A stretch of 64,000 nucleotides of DNA from JAGQKC01 sp965223675 (GCA_965223675.1 OZ245013.1:3782001-3846000), one strand, 5' to 3'. Shown: positions 1 to 9,258, numbered from the stretch's first letter. Program-made: numbers and translations. Notes: generated from the letters alone by a model not told the origin.

Positions 1-1
1 A

Positions 2-49
2 GAACGGCTTGCAGAAGCGGTTGATCGGATGAAAAAAGTTGGATGGTAG
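2..49 (+). CDS. C-terminal end of an unidentified protein (partial)
   Basis: An open frame enters from the left edge and stops at TAG 47-49; the last residues read ERLAEAVDRMKKVGW. An amphipathic basic helix like this is common at the end of class I aminotransferases, but the piece is too short to identify. It lies on the same strand just before folK, separated by a short purine-rich repeat. The frame choice rests only on the absence of a stop. Confidence 0.35.
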   Translation, partial: ERLAEAVDRMKKVGW

Positions 50-61
50 ATCCAGTAAGAG

Positions 62-101
62 GTGAGAAGTGAAGAGTAGGAAGTGAGGTGTAAAGCGTGA
101 G
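62..101. repeat. Period-7 repeat array (G-rich variant)
   Basis: Six consecutive heptamers each begin with GT: GTGAGAA, GTGAAGA, GTAGGAA, GTGAGGT, GTAAAGC, GTGAGCC. This is the reverse-complement style of the CTTCACG variant of the dispersed period-7 family seen throughout the window. The GTG start of folK lies inside the last units. Confidence 0.6.
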
Positions 102-657
102 CCCTGAAACAGTGTTTATCGGGTTTGGGTCCAATGTTGGCGATCGGCAAGAGTTTTGCGATCGGGCTGTTGCACTGATGGGTTTGCTCCCACAAACTCA
201 GCGAGTTGGAGTGTCTTCGTACTACGAAACTCAGCCAATAGATCCGGATAACATTCTGGGCTCGACGTGGTTCTATAATGGAGTCGTGAAACTCGAGACA
301 ACCCTTCAACCTCAAAAGTTGTTTGAGATTTGCCAAGAAACTGAAAAGGCATTAGGGCGAGACGAAGAGAATCGCAGCGGACCGCGAACAATGGATTTCG
401 ATATACTCTTCTACGGGCAACAGATCATCGATGAGTCAAATCTTACGATTCCGCACCCGCGCCTCCATCTTCGCCGATTCGTTTTAGAGCCGTTGGTCGA
501 ACTCGACCCAGAATGGAATCACCCCATTCTCAACCAGGGTATTCTGGAACTGCTTGAGTCAATTGATGATCCAGCCCAGGTTCAGCGTTTAGACCTCATC
601 CCGGGCTCACGCTATGGGGGTTGGTCCGCATGTTCTACTCCCCCACCCAACTCATAG
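97..657 (+). CDS. folK: 2-amino-4-hydroxy-6-hydroxymethyldihydropteridine pyrophosphokinase
   Basis: HPPK transfers pyrophosphate from ATP to 6-hydroxymethyl-dihydropterin in cytosolic folate synthesis. The 186-residue protein has the N-terminal GFGSNVGDR motif (residues 9-17) and the family signature GPRTMDFDILFYG near residues 95-107, whose two aspartates bind the magnesium ions. An IPHPRLHLRRFVLEPL segment follows, as is normal for HPPK. Length is slightly above the usual 160-170 because of a short C-terminal tail. The start is GTG, since no ATG lies upstream in frame, and it sits inside a period-7 repeat. panC follows after one base, so folK-panC is probably one transcript for two vitamin pathways. 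Confidence 0.93.
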   Translation: MSPETVFIGFGSNVGDRQEFCDRAVALMGLLPQTQRVGVSSYYETQPIDPDNILGSTWFYNGVVKLETTLQPQKLFEICQETEKALGRDEENRSGPRTMDFDILFYGQQIIDESNLTIPHPRLHLRRFVLEPLVELDPEWNHPILNQGILELLESIDDPAQVQRLDLIPGSRYGGWSACSTPPPNS

Positions 658-658
658 C

Positions 659-1504
659 ATGAAAATCATTCGAACAGTCAACGCACTTCGTCGATGGCGG
701 AATCAACGTGCGTCAGAAGGTTCGTTAATCGGGTTCGTTCCGACGATGGGAGCGTTTCATGCCGGCCATCAATCCCTTATGCAACGTGCTCGACGCTCTT
801 GTCAGAGTGTGATTGTGAGTATTTTTGTCAATCCACTTCAATTCGCTCCGACAGAGGACTTAAATAGGTACCCACGTCCACGAAAAGCGGATATGGCAAT
901 CTGTAAAAATGAAAACGTAGATGTTGTGTTTCTTCCTACTCAAAAAGAAATCTATCCATCCAACTTTCAAACATCGGTTACAGTGAGTCGATTATCTAAG
1001 CACTGGGAAGGGGCGCATCGACGCACACATTTTCGAGGCGTCACGACGGTCGTAGCCAAACTGTTCAATCTCGTTAGCCCGCATCGAGCCTACTTTGGTC
1101 AGAAGGATTACCAACAATTCTGTATTATTAAGCGAATGGTAAGAGATCTTCAGCAGAATGTGAAAATAGTCATGTGTCCTACGATACGAGAAGCAGATGG
1201 GGTAGCGTTAAGTTCACGTAATGGATATTTATCTTCATCGGCTCGTAGAAGAGCCCCAATATTGTACCAAGCATTGCAGAAAGGACGTATCGCTATTCAT
1301 GAAGGAAAGAACTCTGTTGCAGTAATCGAAAACGTGATGCGGAAGCATGTGCAGAAGGATCCAAAAATAAAGATTGATTACCTCACGGCCTGTGATGCAG
1401 ACATGCTCGAACCGCTGAGGGAAGTGCAGGGAAAGATTGTCCTGCTTGGTGCGGTTCACCTTGGAAGAGTGCGATTGATTGATAACATATTATTGAAAAA
1501 GTGA
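659..1504 (+). CDS. panC: Pantoate--beta-alanine ligase
   Basis: PanC joins pantoate and beta-alanine with ATP to make pantothenate, the coenzyme A precursor. The start chosen is the ATG at 659, giving MKIIRTVNALRRW. An in-frame upstream GTG at 614 would add 15 residues overlapping folK and is not family-like. The protein (281 aa) shows the nucleotidyl-transferase HIGH-type motif GAFHAGHQSL, then HFRGVTTVVAKLFNLV, FGQKDYQQ and the KMSKS-equivalent region LSSRNGYLS. All are standard PanC landmarks, and the length matches the usual 280. The gene begins one base after the folK stop, which suggests translational coupling. Confidence 0.95.
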   Translation: MKIIRTVNALRRWRNQRASEGSLIGFVPTMGAFHAGHQSLMQRARRSCQSVIVSIFVNPLQFAPTEDLNRYPRPRKADMAICKNENVDVVFLPTQKEIYPSNFQTSVTVSRLSKHWEGAHRRTHFRGVTTVVAKLFNLVSPHRAYFGQKDYQQFCIIKRMVRDLQQNVKIVMCPTIREADGVALSSRNGYLSSSARRRAPILYQALQKGRIAIHEGKNSVAVIENVMRKHVQKDPKIKIDYLTACDADMLEPLREVQGKIVLLGAVHLGRVRLIDNILLKK

Positions 1505-1614
1505 GCTTTCTAAGCGGTCTGTTTCGATTGGACTTATCTTTGGTACCAAAAAGGAATGCCCTTGGAGGCCAGAAAATGGGATTATGTTGCAAGGTGAGGA
1601 TCGTTCAAGAAGGC

Positions 1615-4506
1615 TTAAGAACAGGTTTCTCCTTGCATTTCGAGTTGCAATGCCCTGTGGACGCGTGATTTTTCGGCCTCCAGTTGAGTGAGTAGCGGCA
1701 GGGTCCCTTCAGTCGTACCGTTTTGCCCTAATTGCTCCAAGTTATAACATGCATCGGCTAAAAGCCTTGCGCCAATATTTCGACAGCTTCCTTTGAAGCT
1801 GTGTGCGGCTTTCATCAAACTATCAGGGTCATCTTCCTGAATGGCTCGACGAATGCCATTCAGGTGCCGTGGAATATCTTGTAGAAATTGTTCAATAACT
1901 GAGGTCAGAAAGTCAGGGTCATCATCCCCACCTAAGGCTCGGAGTTCATCGAGTACTTGTGTGTCCAAAGGGGGCGCGGTATTATCAGCATCAATTAAAT
2001 AGATCTTTGCTGACTCTTCTGTGGAAGGGGTAACGACATTGCTGACCTGAGAGTGATGCGTTTTCTGTGGGAGCCACCGTCGTAATCTTTCCTCTAATTG
2101 TTCCATGTTGATCGGTTTGGAAAGAAAATCATCCATGCCGGATTCTATGCACCGTTCACGGTCGCCCTTCATGGCATTAGCCGTTAAGGCAATGATCGGC
2201 ACGCGTCGACTCGTATCTCGTCGATCGTGAAGCGTATCTCGTACCTCGGCTCCTTCACCCTTCGCACTTTCTGCTTCGCGGCGACGTATTTCCTTTGTCG
2301 CTTGGTGCCCATCCATTTCTGGCATCTGACAGTCCATAAGGATGATGTCATAAGCGAATCTATTCGATGCTTCCGTGGCTTCCCGCCCATTAGCCACCAC
2401 TTCCACTCGATATCCCAGTTTATCGAGTATTTTGGTGGCGACTTTCTGATTGACGATATTATCTTCTGCGAGCAAAATGCGAGTACGAGATCGTTTTTCT
2501 GCTTCTTCAAGAGTATGACGTGTAATCAACATTGACGAACTGCCTTGATCATCTATAACAGCTTGAGGTGAAGCGCCCATGGCTGTAGTCAAGCATCGGT
2601 ACAATTGCTCCTGTCGTACGGGTTTGGTGAGATAGGCCATGAACCCAGCCTTCTTGGCCTTACGGGCTTCTCCTCGTTGGGCTAGTGAGGACAGCATGAT
2701 CAACCGACTGTTGGCGATTGACGGATCGGCCTTGATCGCTCGTGCAAAATCGGCTCCGCTCATATCTGATAGTTGCTGGTCGACAATCGTGAGATCACAT
2801 GGCGTGCCATTTGTCATGGCAGTTCGTAATAATCCAAGAGCTTCTTCCCCACTGGCGGCAACCGTGCAAGTCATTCCCCAACTTTGTGCATAGTGGTGGA
2901 TCAGAAACCGAACCGTATCATTACTTTCCACTAAACATGCATGGACTTCTTGCAAATTAGTACGCGCTTGAGGTAGGTGAATGTAATCTTTCTGTCGTTC
3001 GAGAGGGACGGTAAACCAAAATTCGCTACCTTCACCAACTGTGCTCTTGACGCCGATGTCTCCCCCCATGTGCGTGACAATCTGTTTGCATATGGCCAAC
3101 CCCAGCCCCGTGCCTCCAAACTTTCGTGTTGTTGAACTATCTGCTTGCGTGAAGGATTGAAAGAGTCGTCCTTGCCCTTCTTCAGATAGCCCAATTCCGG
3201 TATCGGTGATGGCGAAGCGGATGACCACCTTCTCGTCTTCCTCCTTTATGACAGAGACTTGAACGACAATCTCTCCAATTTCTGTGAATTTAATAGCATT
3301 GCCCACAAGATTGATGAGCACTTGTCGAATACGGGCGGGATCGCCCTTGAGAGCGATTGGAGTCGTTGCGTAGACGAGTGCGACCAGTTCAAGTCCTTTT
3401 TTTGATGCTCGTTCAGCCAACAACTCGAGCACTTCTTCAACCGCAGTTCGAAGATCAAAGTCAATGATTTCGAGTTCGAGTTTTCCTGCTTCGTTTTTGG
3501 AAAAGTCTAGAATGTCGTTAATCAGTTCAAGTAGTAACTCCCCCGAATGCTTAACGGTTTCAGCGAGGTCACGTTGTTCAGCGGTTAGGGCGGTATCCAA
3601 AAGTAACCCGGTCATCCCAATCACGCCGTTCATCGGTGTGCGGATTTCGTGACTCATGGTTGCAAGAAATTCAGCCTTTAATCTTGATGCCTCTAACGCT
3701 TGATCTCGCGTCATCGCGAGTTCTTCATTTTTTCGTACTAGTTCCTTTGCTTGAGCCCCATATTTTCGATCGACCAGCGATGTGAGCAGCGTAATGCCGA
3801 GAACCATGAATGCCCCAATTGTGATCGCTGTTCCACCAATGATTGAAAGATCCATAATGAAATCTTCGTGAACAACCTGGTTCATTGTCTCTCGAAATCG
3901 CGCACCAGCTATTGCCGTGTAATGAAGACCCGTTATGGCGAATCCCATAAGAGTCGCACTGCCAAGTTTTCCCCATTCCGAGCATGTCTTTTGTTCACCT
4001 CGAAATTTAAATGCCAAACGTAACGCGATCAGCGCAACGCTCACAGCAATGACGACTGACAGAATGACAAATGTCATGTCGTGAAAAAGGACTGCATTGC
4101 TTCGTATGGCGAACATGCCTATATAGTGCATTGCTCCGATCCCACTTCCCATCAACACACTTCCCATCAACCAATCTCTTCCTTCCATCACTCCACGCCC
4201 TACAATAAACAACGCAATTCCTGATGCTAAAACTGCAGCAAAGTGTGAAAGAATGGCTGTTGGAACATGGTAGGAAACCGCGAAAGGCAGTTCGTAAGCC
4301 AACATCCCGACAAAATGCATGGACCAAATTCCAGTACCCATGCCCAGAGCTCCACCCACGAGCCACCACAACCTGGCTACCCCCTTTGTCATAGAAACTC
4401 GTCCCGCCAGATCGAGGGCGGTGTATGAAGCAACAATAGCAATAACCAATGAAAGACCCACCAAATTTATATTATGGGTCCCTATAATTAGTTCTTGAGT
4501 GCTCAT
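1615..4506 (-). CDS. MHYT-domain hybrid sensor histidine kinase with two receivers and HPt
   Basis: A 963-residue membrane phosphorelay protein. Residues 1-245 are an MHYT sensor: seven hydrophobic segments with MHFVGM, MHYIGM and LHYTAI motifs, a fold proposed to sense O2, CO or NO through metal. A HisKA domain follows with H286 in ATMSHEIRTPMNG, then a HATPase_c domain with GIGLS and GGTGLGLAI boxes. Receiver 1 (about 530-650) keeps D576, but its acidic pocket reads VESND rather than the usual VDDN, so phosphorylation is uncertain. Receiver 2 (about 690-830) has D725 in LMDCQMPEMDG, and a C-terminal HPt has H902 in AHSFKGS. A period-7 repeat is translated within receiver 2. The gene stands alone on the minus strand; a decayed PilZ fragment ends 9 bases upstream of its start. 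Confidence 0.93.
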   Translation of the reverse strand: MSTQELIIGTHNINLVGLSLVIAIVASYTALDLAGRVSMTKGVARLWWLVGGALGMGTGIWSMHFVGMLAYELPFAVSYHVPTAILSHFAAVLASGIALFIVGRGVMEGRDWLMGSVLMGSGIGAMHYIGMFAIRSNAVLFHDMTFVILSVVIAVSVALIALRLAFKFRGEQKTCSEWGKLGSATLMGFAITGLHYTAIAGARFRETMNQVVHEDFIMDLSIIGGTAITIGAFMVLGITLLTSLVDRKYGAQAKELVRKNEELAMTRDQALEASRLKAEFLATMSHEIRTPMNGVIGMTGLLLDTALTAEQRDLAETVKHSGELLLELINDILDFSKNEAGKLELEIIDFDLRTAVEEVLELLAERASKKGLELVALVYATTPIALKGDPARIRQVLINLVGNAIKFTEIGEIVVQVSVIKEEDEKVVIRFAITDTGIGLSEEGQGRLFQSFTQADSSTTRKFGGTGLGLAICKQIVTHMGGDIGVKSTVGEGSEFWFTVPLERQKDYIHLPQARTNLQEVHACLVESNDTVRFLIHHYAQSWGMTCTVAASGEEALGLLRTAMTNGTPCDLTIVDQQLSDMSGADFARAIKADPSIANSRLIMLSSLAQRGEARKAKKAGFMAYLTKPVRQEQLYRCLTTAMGASPQAVIDDQGSSSMLITRHTLEEAEKRSRTRILLAEDNIVNQKVATKILDKLGYRVEVVANGREATEASNRFAYDIILMDCQMPEMDGHQATKEIRRREAESAKGEGAEVRDTLHDRRDTSRRVPIIALTANAMKGDRERCIESGMDDFLSKPINMEQLEERLRRWLPQKTHHSQVSNVVTPSTEESAKIYLIDADNTAPPLDTQVLDELRALGGDDDPDFLTSVIEQFLQDIPRHLNGIRRAIQEDDPDSLMKAAHSFKGSCRNIGARLLADACYNLEQLGQNGTTEGTLPLLTQLEAEKSRVHRALQLEMQGETCS
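2203..2262. repeat. Period-7 repeat inside the receiver-2 coding sequence
   Basis: The plus strand carries CGACTCGTATCTCGTCGATC and then CGTGAAGCGTATCTCGTACC, words typical of the dispersed period-7 family. It is translated on the minus strand as the VRDTLHDRRDTSRRV stretch between the DGHQATKEIR helix and PIIALTANAM, a loop that varies in length among receivers. Confidence 0.6.
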
Positions 4507-4515
4507 GACTGTAAT

Positions 4516-4695
4516 TTATCGAATCTTCTCATGTTCAAAGGCTTTGTAGACGCGCTGAAACCCTTCTTGAAGCGCATCTTTCTGCCCGGGTGTTAGCTGC
4601 ATGAAGCCTATGCTATAGCCGTTTCAAATAACTTCCGCATTGTTCCCCGCCGTACCGCGCTGGGATTGTGGTATTTGTATGTTTGGAACTTATTT
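4516..4695 (-). pseudogene. Decayed PilZ-domain protein fragment
   Basis: Reading the minus strand from about 4695 to TAA 4516-4518 gives IQIPQSQRGTAGNNAEVI, an in-frame TGA, then NGYSIGFMQLTPGQKDALQE and a short tail ending in EHEKIR. The GFMQLTPGQKDAL portion matches the C-terminal strand and helix of PilZ c-di-GMP-binding domains. The TGA is where a Trp would be expected, and a further TAA lies upstream, so only a broken C-terminal remnant remains. It ends 9 bases before the start of the MHYT kinase. Confidence 0.5.
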
Positions 4696-5001
4696 GGATA
4701 CGCTATAGTTAGGTGTATCGAACCCTCTTAATCTTCTAGTGGTTCCCTCTTTTTGTCGGGTATCAAATCGAAACTCTTGAGGATTTCAGCTCACTTTGTA
4801 GAGAGTCTTTGATGAACATCGAAGTGAAACGTTGTCCGAAAATTTTAGGTTGATTGTTATTGGGGATCGCTGTGAAAAAGGAAGGTTTCTCTGGCCTGTT
4901 GAACAACCTGAGAGGTAGGGTCTAATTGAGGACGGGTTTGTTAATTTTTACGTGAGTGGCTACTGATTTTTCGGCCAATAGACTTGCTGGCAAGCTAAAA
5001 A
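4696..5001. other. Intergenic stretch with no recognised gene
   Basis: No frame here gives a plausible protein, and no RNA or terminator hairpin was recognised. It probably contains the 5' part of the decayed PilZ gene plus the 3' flank of the small membrane protein gene at 5002-5268. Confidence 0.4.
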
Positions 5002-5268
5002 TCATTCAGTGGAAGATTCTCTATTTGACAATGTCCTGGCCTCCCGATTAGGAGCTTGGGAGTCATTCGGTAGTACAGGCCGAGCCTCAGACTCTTGGCC
5101 CATTCGGTACATGGATTCCGGCGGGGGAGGGATTTCAAGTCTGTGTTCGGGGTCTAAGAGAATAGGTGGTCCCACTTCATCGACGAGTTGAACGACAAAG
5201 GATAAGGCAAGCATGATCATCAATAGGCTAATGACCCAGATCAAAATGGTTCTTTTTGCTTTCATCAA
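5002..5268 (-). CDS. Small membrane-anchored or secreted hypothetical protein
   Basis: An 88-residue protein of unrecognised family. It begins MMKAKR and then has one strongly hydrophobic helix (about residues 7-28, ILIWVISLLMIMLALSFVV). A proline-rich segment (EIPPPPESM) and a polar, probably disordered tail rich in Arg, Glu and Ser follow. This fits a single-pass protein with a periplasmic tail, or an uncleaved signal anchor. It lies 58 bases downstream of uvrC on the same strand and could be cotranscribed, but a functional link is not evident. Confidence 0.55.
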   Translation of the reverse strand: MMKAKRTILIWVISLLMIMLALSFVVQLVDEVGPPILLDPEHRLEIPPPPESMYRMGQESEARPVLPNDSQAPNREARTLSNRESSTE

Positions 5269-5326
5269 GTCGTGCGAAGATATTTGATGTGATGTTCCCA
5301 GGTAAATAGGCTCTTTTGAAAACTCG

Positions 5327-7030
5327 TTACTGACTCGTTAAATGTTTTCTCTTCGGTCGTCGCTGCGGTTGAATAGGAATCACGCTTTTTGTGCGGAGCC
5401 GACGATGGTAGCGGAGAGCAAAACGATGAGCTTCGTCTCGTATGAGTTGTACGAGTTGGCTGATGTGTGATTGAGGTGAAAGGACGATGGGGAAATGTTC
5501 TCCTGGCAGAAAGATTCGTTCCTCTTTATTCCCCTTGGCTTTGGCCAAACCAAATACAGCAATTGGAAGAATCTGAAGTTTTTGTAGAGCTGTGACCGCT
5601 GCGCTTAGTTGACCTTGTCCGCCATCGATAAGTATTGCATCTGGGAAGGGCAGGGTTTTGTTTTCATCTGTCGCCAACGTCCCGCCGTATCGTCGAGAAA
5701 TCACTTCTTCCATGCTGGCAAAGTCATCCGCTCCTTCAACGGTCTGAATTTTAAATCGCCGGTAGTCTGATTTTTTCATTTTCCCGTCTTCCCATACGAC
5801 CATCGACGCCACAGAGTTCGTGCCCATGGTATTGGAGATGTCAAAACCTTCAATACGATAAGGTAGCTGAGGTAGGTGAAGCAGGTGTTGGAGTTCGCTC
5901 CTAGCTTTCAGCTCTCTGTTTTGCCTTTGCAGATGATTGTCTAGGGCCACAGAAGCATTTTCTTGAGCTAACTCGAGAAGATGATGTTTCCCTCCTCGTT
6001 CTGGAATGAGAATCCGAACCACTTCACCTTTTTTCTCGCTGAGCCAGGTCTTGACTAAGTCTCTATCCGGAAAATCTGTCGAAACCAACAGCTCCTTGGG
6101 AGGAAGGAGGTCTTTGTTATAAAACTGTTCGATCGTCGCTCGAATAAGCTCAGGATCGGAGATCTCCTTTGCATCATTCCAATAAAAGTCCTTTCGGCCA
6201 ATGAGAAGGCCTCCTCGAACAAAGAGTAATTGGAGGTCGGCAGATGACTCCGACCGTGCAATGCCGAGTATATCTTGATCAATCGTATCGATTTGGGTGA
6301 TGCGCTGCCTCTCCAACGTCTTTTCAATTTTTGCAATACGATCCCGTAAGCGAGCCGCTTCTTCGAATTCTTCACGATCGGCGGCTCTGTGCATTTCTTC
6401 GCGAAGCGATGCCACGAGTTCGCGATCTTTCCCCTCCAGAAACATTCGGACTTGCTTGACGATGCGGTGATACTCTTCTTGACTCTGATTCCCAGTGCAT
6501 GGTGCCATGCACCGTTTAATCTCAAATTCTAGACATGCCCGGTCTAAAGTGCCATCGATGTCAATCGTGCAGGTGGCTAAGGGAAAGACCTTGCGAATGA
6601 TTTTGATCGTTTCACGCATGGCTCCAGTTGGAACGTAGGGGCCGAAGTATAATGCCTTGTCTTTCTTGACTCTTCGGACGATAGAGAGCCTTGGAAAATC
6701 TTCTTTGATGGGAAGTCGTAGATAGGGATATTGTTTGTCGTCTCGCAAGACCACATTAAATCGAGGACGGTGTCGTTTAATCAAGTTGCTTTCAAGCAGC
6801 AGAGCCTCTAATTCAGATTGTGTGACGATCGTTTCTAGATTATGTATAAGCGAAACCAGCGCAAAGTTTTTAGGTGTGAGATCAGTTCCTTGCTGGAAGT
6901 AGGATCCAACGCGCTCAGATAAGACAGCGGCTTTCCCGATGTAGAGAATCTCACCTTGAGAATTCTTGAAAATGTACACTCCTGGCTTGTTTGGCAAGTT
7001 ATGGAGTTTGACATTGAGGTCGAGAGACAT
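5327..7030 (-). CDS. uvrC: UvrABC excinuclease subunit C lacking the C-terminal HhH domain
   Basis: UvrC makes both incisions in nucleotide excision repair. The GIY-YIG nuclease is visible at the N-terminus (NKPGVYIFK, then ILYIGKA). Next come the Cys-containing region (RACLEFEIKRCMAPCTG), the UVR motif (EFEEAARLRDRIAKIEKTL) and the RNase H-like 5'-incision domain (EGFDISNTMGTNSVASMVVW, ILIDGGQGQL, RDEAHRFAL). The protein ends about 25 residues after RDEAHRFAL in a basic tail, so the tandem helix-hairpin-helix domain is missing; the downstream DNA does not encode it in another frame. The start at 7030 (MSLDLNVKL) fits the family N-terminus; an in-frame ATG at 7072 would add 14 residues. Neither start has a strong ribosome-binding site. 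Confidence 0.92.
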   Translation of the reverse strand: MSLDLNVKLHNLPNKPGVYIFKNSQGEILYIGKAAVLSERVGSYFQQGTDLTPKNFALVSLIHNLETIVTQSELEALLLESNLIKRHRPRFNVVLRDDKQYPYLRLPIKEDFPRLSIVRRVKKDKALYFGPYVPTGAMRETIKIIRKVFPLATCTIDIDGTLDRACLEFEIKRCMAPCTGNQSQEEYHRIVKQVRMFLEGKDRELVASLREEMHRAADREEFEEAARLRDRIAKIEKTLERQRITQIDTIDQDILGIARSESSADLQLLFVRGGLLIGRKDFYWNDAKEISDPELIRATIEQFYNKDLLPPKELLVSTDFPDRDLVKTWLSEKKGEVVRILIPERGGKHHLLELAQENASVALDNHLQRQNRELKARSELQHLLHLPQLPYRIEGFDISNTMGTNSVASMVVWEDGKMKKSDYRRFKIQTVEGADDFASMEEVISRRYGGTLATDENKTLPFPDAILIDGGQGQLSAAVTALQKLQILPIAVFGLAKAKGNKEERIFLPGEHFPIVLSPQSHISQLVQLIRDEAHRFALRYHRRLRTKSVIPIQPQRRPKRKHLTSQ

Positions 7031-7093
7031 TTTTTCTGATTGCTTCGAACCGTGCTGGCCGGTATATTTCATGTAATGTAAAAGGAACGAAGG

Positions 7094-7492
7094 CTATACC
7101 ACGGCTACGTTGGGCGGACGTTCTATAAGTTCAATCTCATATCCATCTGGGGCATCAATAAAAATGAAACGGCTACCGGATGATGAGGTGGTCGGTCCGT
7201 CTGTGATTGGAACATTTTTTTTGTTTAATTCTTCGATGGTTTCGTCCAGATTGGCAACCTGAAACGCCAAATGGACTAAATCTTCCTGGACCGTCACGGG
7301 GCCGCTCGATGGGAAACTACACAATTCAATCAGTTCTTCACTATGAGGAGTAGCCAAAAACGCAAGCTGTGATCCTCGGGGCGAAACTTTTCGCTCAATG
7401 ACTCTCAACCCTAAGATGTTTTGATAAAATGTGATGGTTTGTTCCATATCACTGACGCGCATGCGGGTGTGAAGCAGCTTCGTGACCTTCAC
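7094..7492 (-). CDS. VOC-superfamily (glyoxalase I-like) protein
   Basis: A 132-residue vicinal-oxygen-chelate protein with two beta-alpha-beta-beta-beta halves. Likely metal ligands are H8 (KLLHTRMRV), a Glu in ELIELC, H74 in DLVHLAFQV and a Glu in YEIELIE, the His/Glu/His/Glu set of lactoylglutathione lyase. The C-terminal PDGYEIELIERP is typical of glyoxalase I. Substrate is not certain, because many VOC proteins share the fold. It lies just upstream of uvrC on the same strand and may share its transcript. Confidence 0.82.
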   Translation of the reverse strand: MKVTKLLHTRMRVSDMEQTITFYQNILGLRVIERKVSPRGSQLAFLATPHSEELIELCSFPSSGPVTVQEDLVHLAFQVANLDETIEELNKKNVPITDGPTTSSSGSRFIFIDAPDGYEIELIERPPNVAVV

Positions 7493-7728
7493 ATGAGACC
7501 TCCTAGATCATAATGATAGCGCTATTGTACTCTTGAATAGGAGTTCCAACAAGAAATCAACGTGAAGAATGACTCGGCATTGAGAATTATGGCCGTGGAG
7601 ACAAGCCCATATTTGCACGTTAAGTTCAGGTTATGTGTTGCCATCAGTAGGGTTTTTCCCGTACACTTCGCCTCATCTTCACTATCAATCAAAATAACAC
7701 AAATGCGAACTACTCCAAGGATGGATCG

Positions 7729-9111
7729 ATGCGCAATTACCGACCTCGTGTACATTACTACGTTATTGCCGTAATTTCGACGCTTCTGTCTGCATCTGTC
7801 TTGACTGCAACGAGTCATGGTGCGGGATTTCGAATTTTAGACCAAAGTTCTTCTGCCACTGGGCAGGGTACGGCCTTTGCTGCTCAAGCCGATGATCCAT
7901 CGGCCATACATTTTAACCCTGCGGGATTGACCCAGTTGCGTGGAGTCCAGTTTTCAGGTGGACTCCTGCTTGTCGGTGCCAAAGTCAAATTTAAGGGCGC
8001 CAATGGGGCGAGAGTGAATGGGGATTTTGGTGGAACCATTGCCTGGCCCCCCCCGACGCATCTTTATTTAACGGGAAATCTTGGAGATCTTGGCAGTGAG
8101 ACATTCAAAGATTGGACTGTTGGCCTCGGGTTAACGAATCCCTTTGGGATTAGCGTTGATTACCCAAAGGATAGTCAAGTGGCGCTGGTTGCCGCGAATG
8201 TTGAATTGCCCCTCATTGATATTAAACCCACTCTCGGGTGGAAGTTTAATGAGTATATTGCTCTGGGCGGGGGCCTGGACATCTACACGTTTGCCAGTTT
8301 CCTGGGGGAAGGACATGGCCAAATTCAGCAGACGGCTGCTCCTGGAAATGCCTTTGGCTTTCCAGCAGGGACCTCCCTCGAAGCCAATGGAACAGATACG
8401 GCACTCGGGTTCAATGCGAGCGTCTTGTGGACGCCCCTGCGAAACGCTGATGGGAAACCTTTGTTGAATCTAGCTTTTGTCTTCCATAGTGGAGCAGATC
8501 TTGATATTGAAGGTCAGTTTCGTGCGAATGGAGCACTGGTTGCAGATCTGAAAACCACGATCGAACTTCCCAATATTTTCACCTGGGGAGTGGCATTTTG
8601 GCCCATGCGTGACCGCGACCGTGAATGGAAGATAGAAATTGACGTCGACTACGAGGATTGGAAGGATTTCCAAGACCTCAATCTAAATCTTTCCAATGGG
8701 ACAACCGTGCCATTTTCGCGGAAGTATGGTGACGCATTTGTGATAATGGTTGGGACCGAGTACAAGTGGCTTCAGCCAACTTGGCTTCCAGATTGGCAAG
8801 TGGCCTCGCGGCTTGGGTATGTGTATTCGGAGACGCCGATCCCCAGTTCCACCTTTGAGCCTGGTGTCCCAGACTCCCCATACAGCGCACCATCGGTGGG
8901 ATTTGGCTTCATGTGTAGGAAAGGTGGACACTTTCTTGGTCTCCTCCCTTGCGAGAGTTTTGGCATGAAATCGATTGGTGTAGATATAGCTTACCAAGTC
9001 TTATTGCACCAGGAGCGTGAGATCAACAATAACGTGAATGGAACGTTGATCAATGGTAAGTGGGATAGTATTCTTCATGTTGGCTCTTTCACGTTGCGCC
9101 TGAACTTTTAG
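7729..9111 (+). CDS. FadL/TodX-family outer-membrane transport protein
   Basis: A 460-residue outer-membrane beta-barrel for uptake of hydrophobic compounds. An N-terminal signal peptide (hydrophobic residues 11-30, cleaved near SHGAG) precedes the family hallmark GFRILDQSSSATGQGTAFAA and the NPAGLTQL segment that forms the FadL N-terminal hatch. The rest alternates short hydrophobic strands with polar loops and ends in an aromatic residue (TLRLNF), the usual barrel-insertion signal. Length matches FadL (about 420-460). The ATG at 7729 is preceded by AAGGA at a suitable distance. No substrate can be read from the sequence. Confidence 0.9.
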   Translation: MRNYRPRVHYYVIAVISTLLSASVLTATSHGAGFRILDQSSSATGQGTAFAAQADDPSAIHFNPAGLTQLRGVQFSGGLLLVGAKVKFKGANGARVNGDFGGTIAWPPPTHLYLTGNLGDLGSETFKDWTVGLGLTNPFGISVDYPKDSQVALVAANVELPLIDIKPTLGWKFNEYIALGGGLDIYTFASFLGEGHGQIQQTAAPGNAFGFPAGTSLEANGTDTALGFNASVLWTPLRNADGKPLLNLAFVFHSGADLDIEGQFRANGALVADLKTTIELPNIFTWGVAFWPMRDRDREWKIEIDVDYEDWKDFQDLNLNLSNGTTVPFSRKYGDAFVIMVGTEYKWLQPTWLPDWQVASRLGYVYSETPIPSSTFEPGVPDSPYSAPSVGFGFMCRKGGHFLGLLPCESFGMKSIGVDIAYQVLLHQEREINNNVNGTLINGKWDSILHVGSFTLRLNF

Positions 9112-9258
9112 CTCCTCCTTGTGATATCCAGAATATCCAAATGCTCTAGCCACTCACCGGATTATGAGGGCGTTCTTCTTCCTAGAAAAAAGCCTTTAGT
9201 AAAAAGAAAGATGAGCCGATAAACCCCGATAAGATTTAAAAGGAAGGGGGGTGAGCTC

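Noticed and set aside
4516..4695. Selenocysteine-encoding TGA in the PilZ remnant
   Set aside because: Another stop lies just upstream, no start precedes it, no SECIS-like hairpin was seen, and PilZ proteins are not selenoproteins.
5268..5340. Frameshift hiding the missing HhH domain of UvrC
   Set aside because: None of the frames of the downstream 250 bases shows GIG-type hairpin motifs; the next gene is an unrelated membrane protein.
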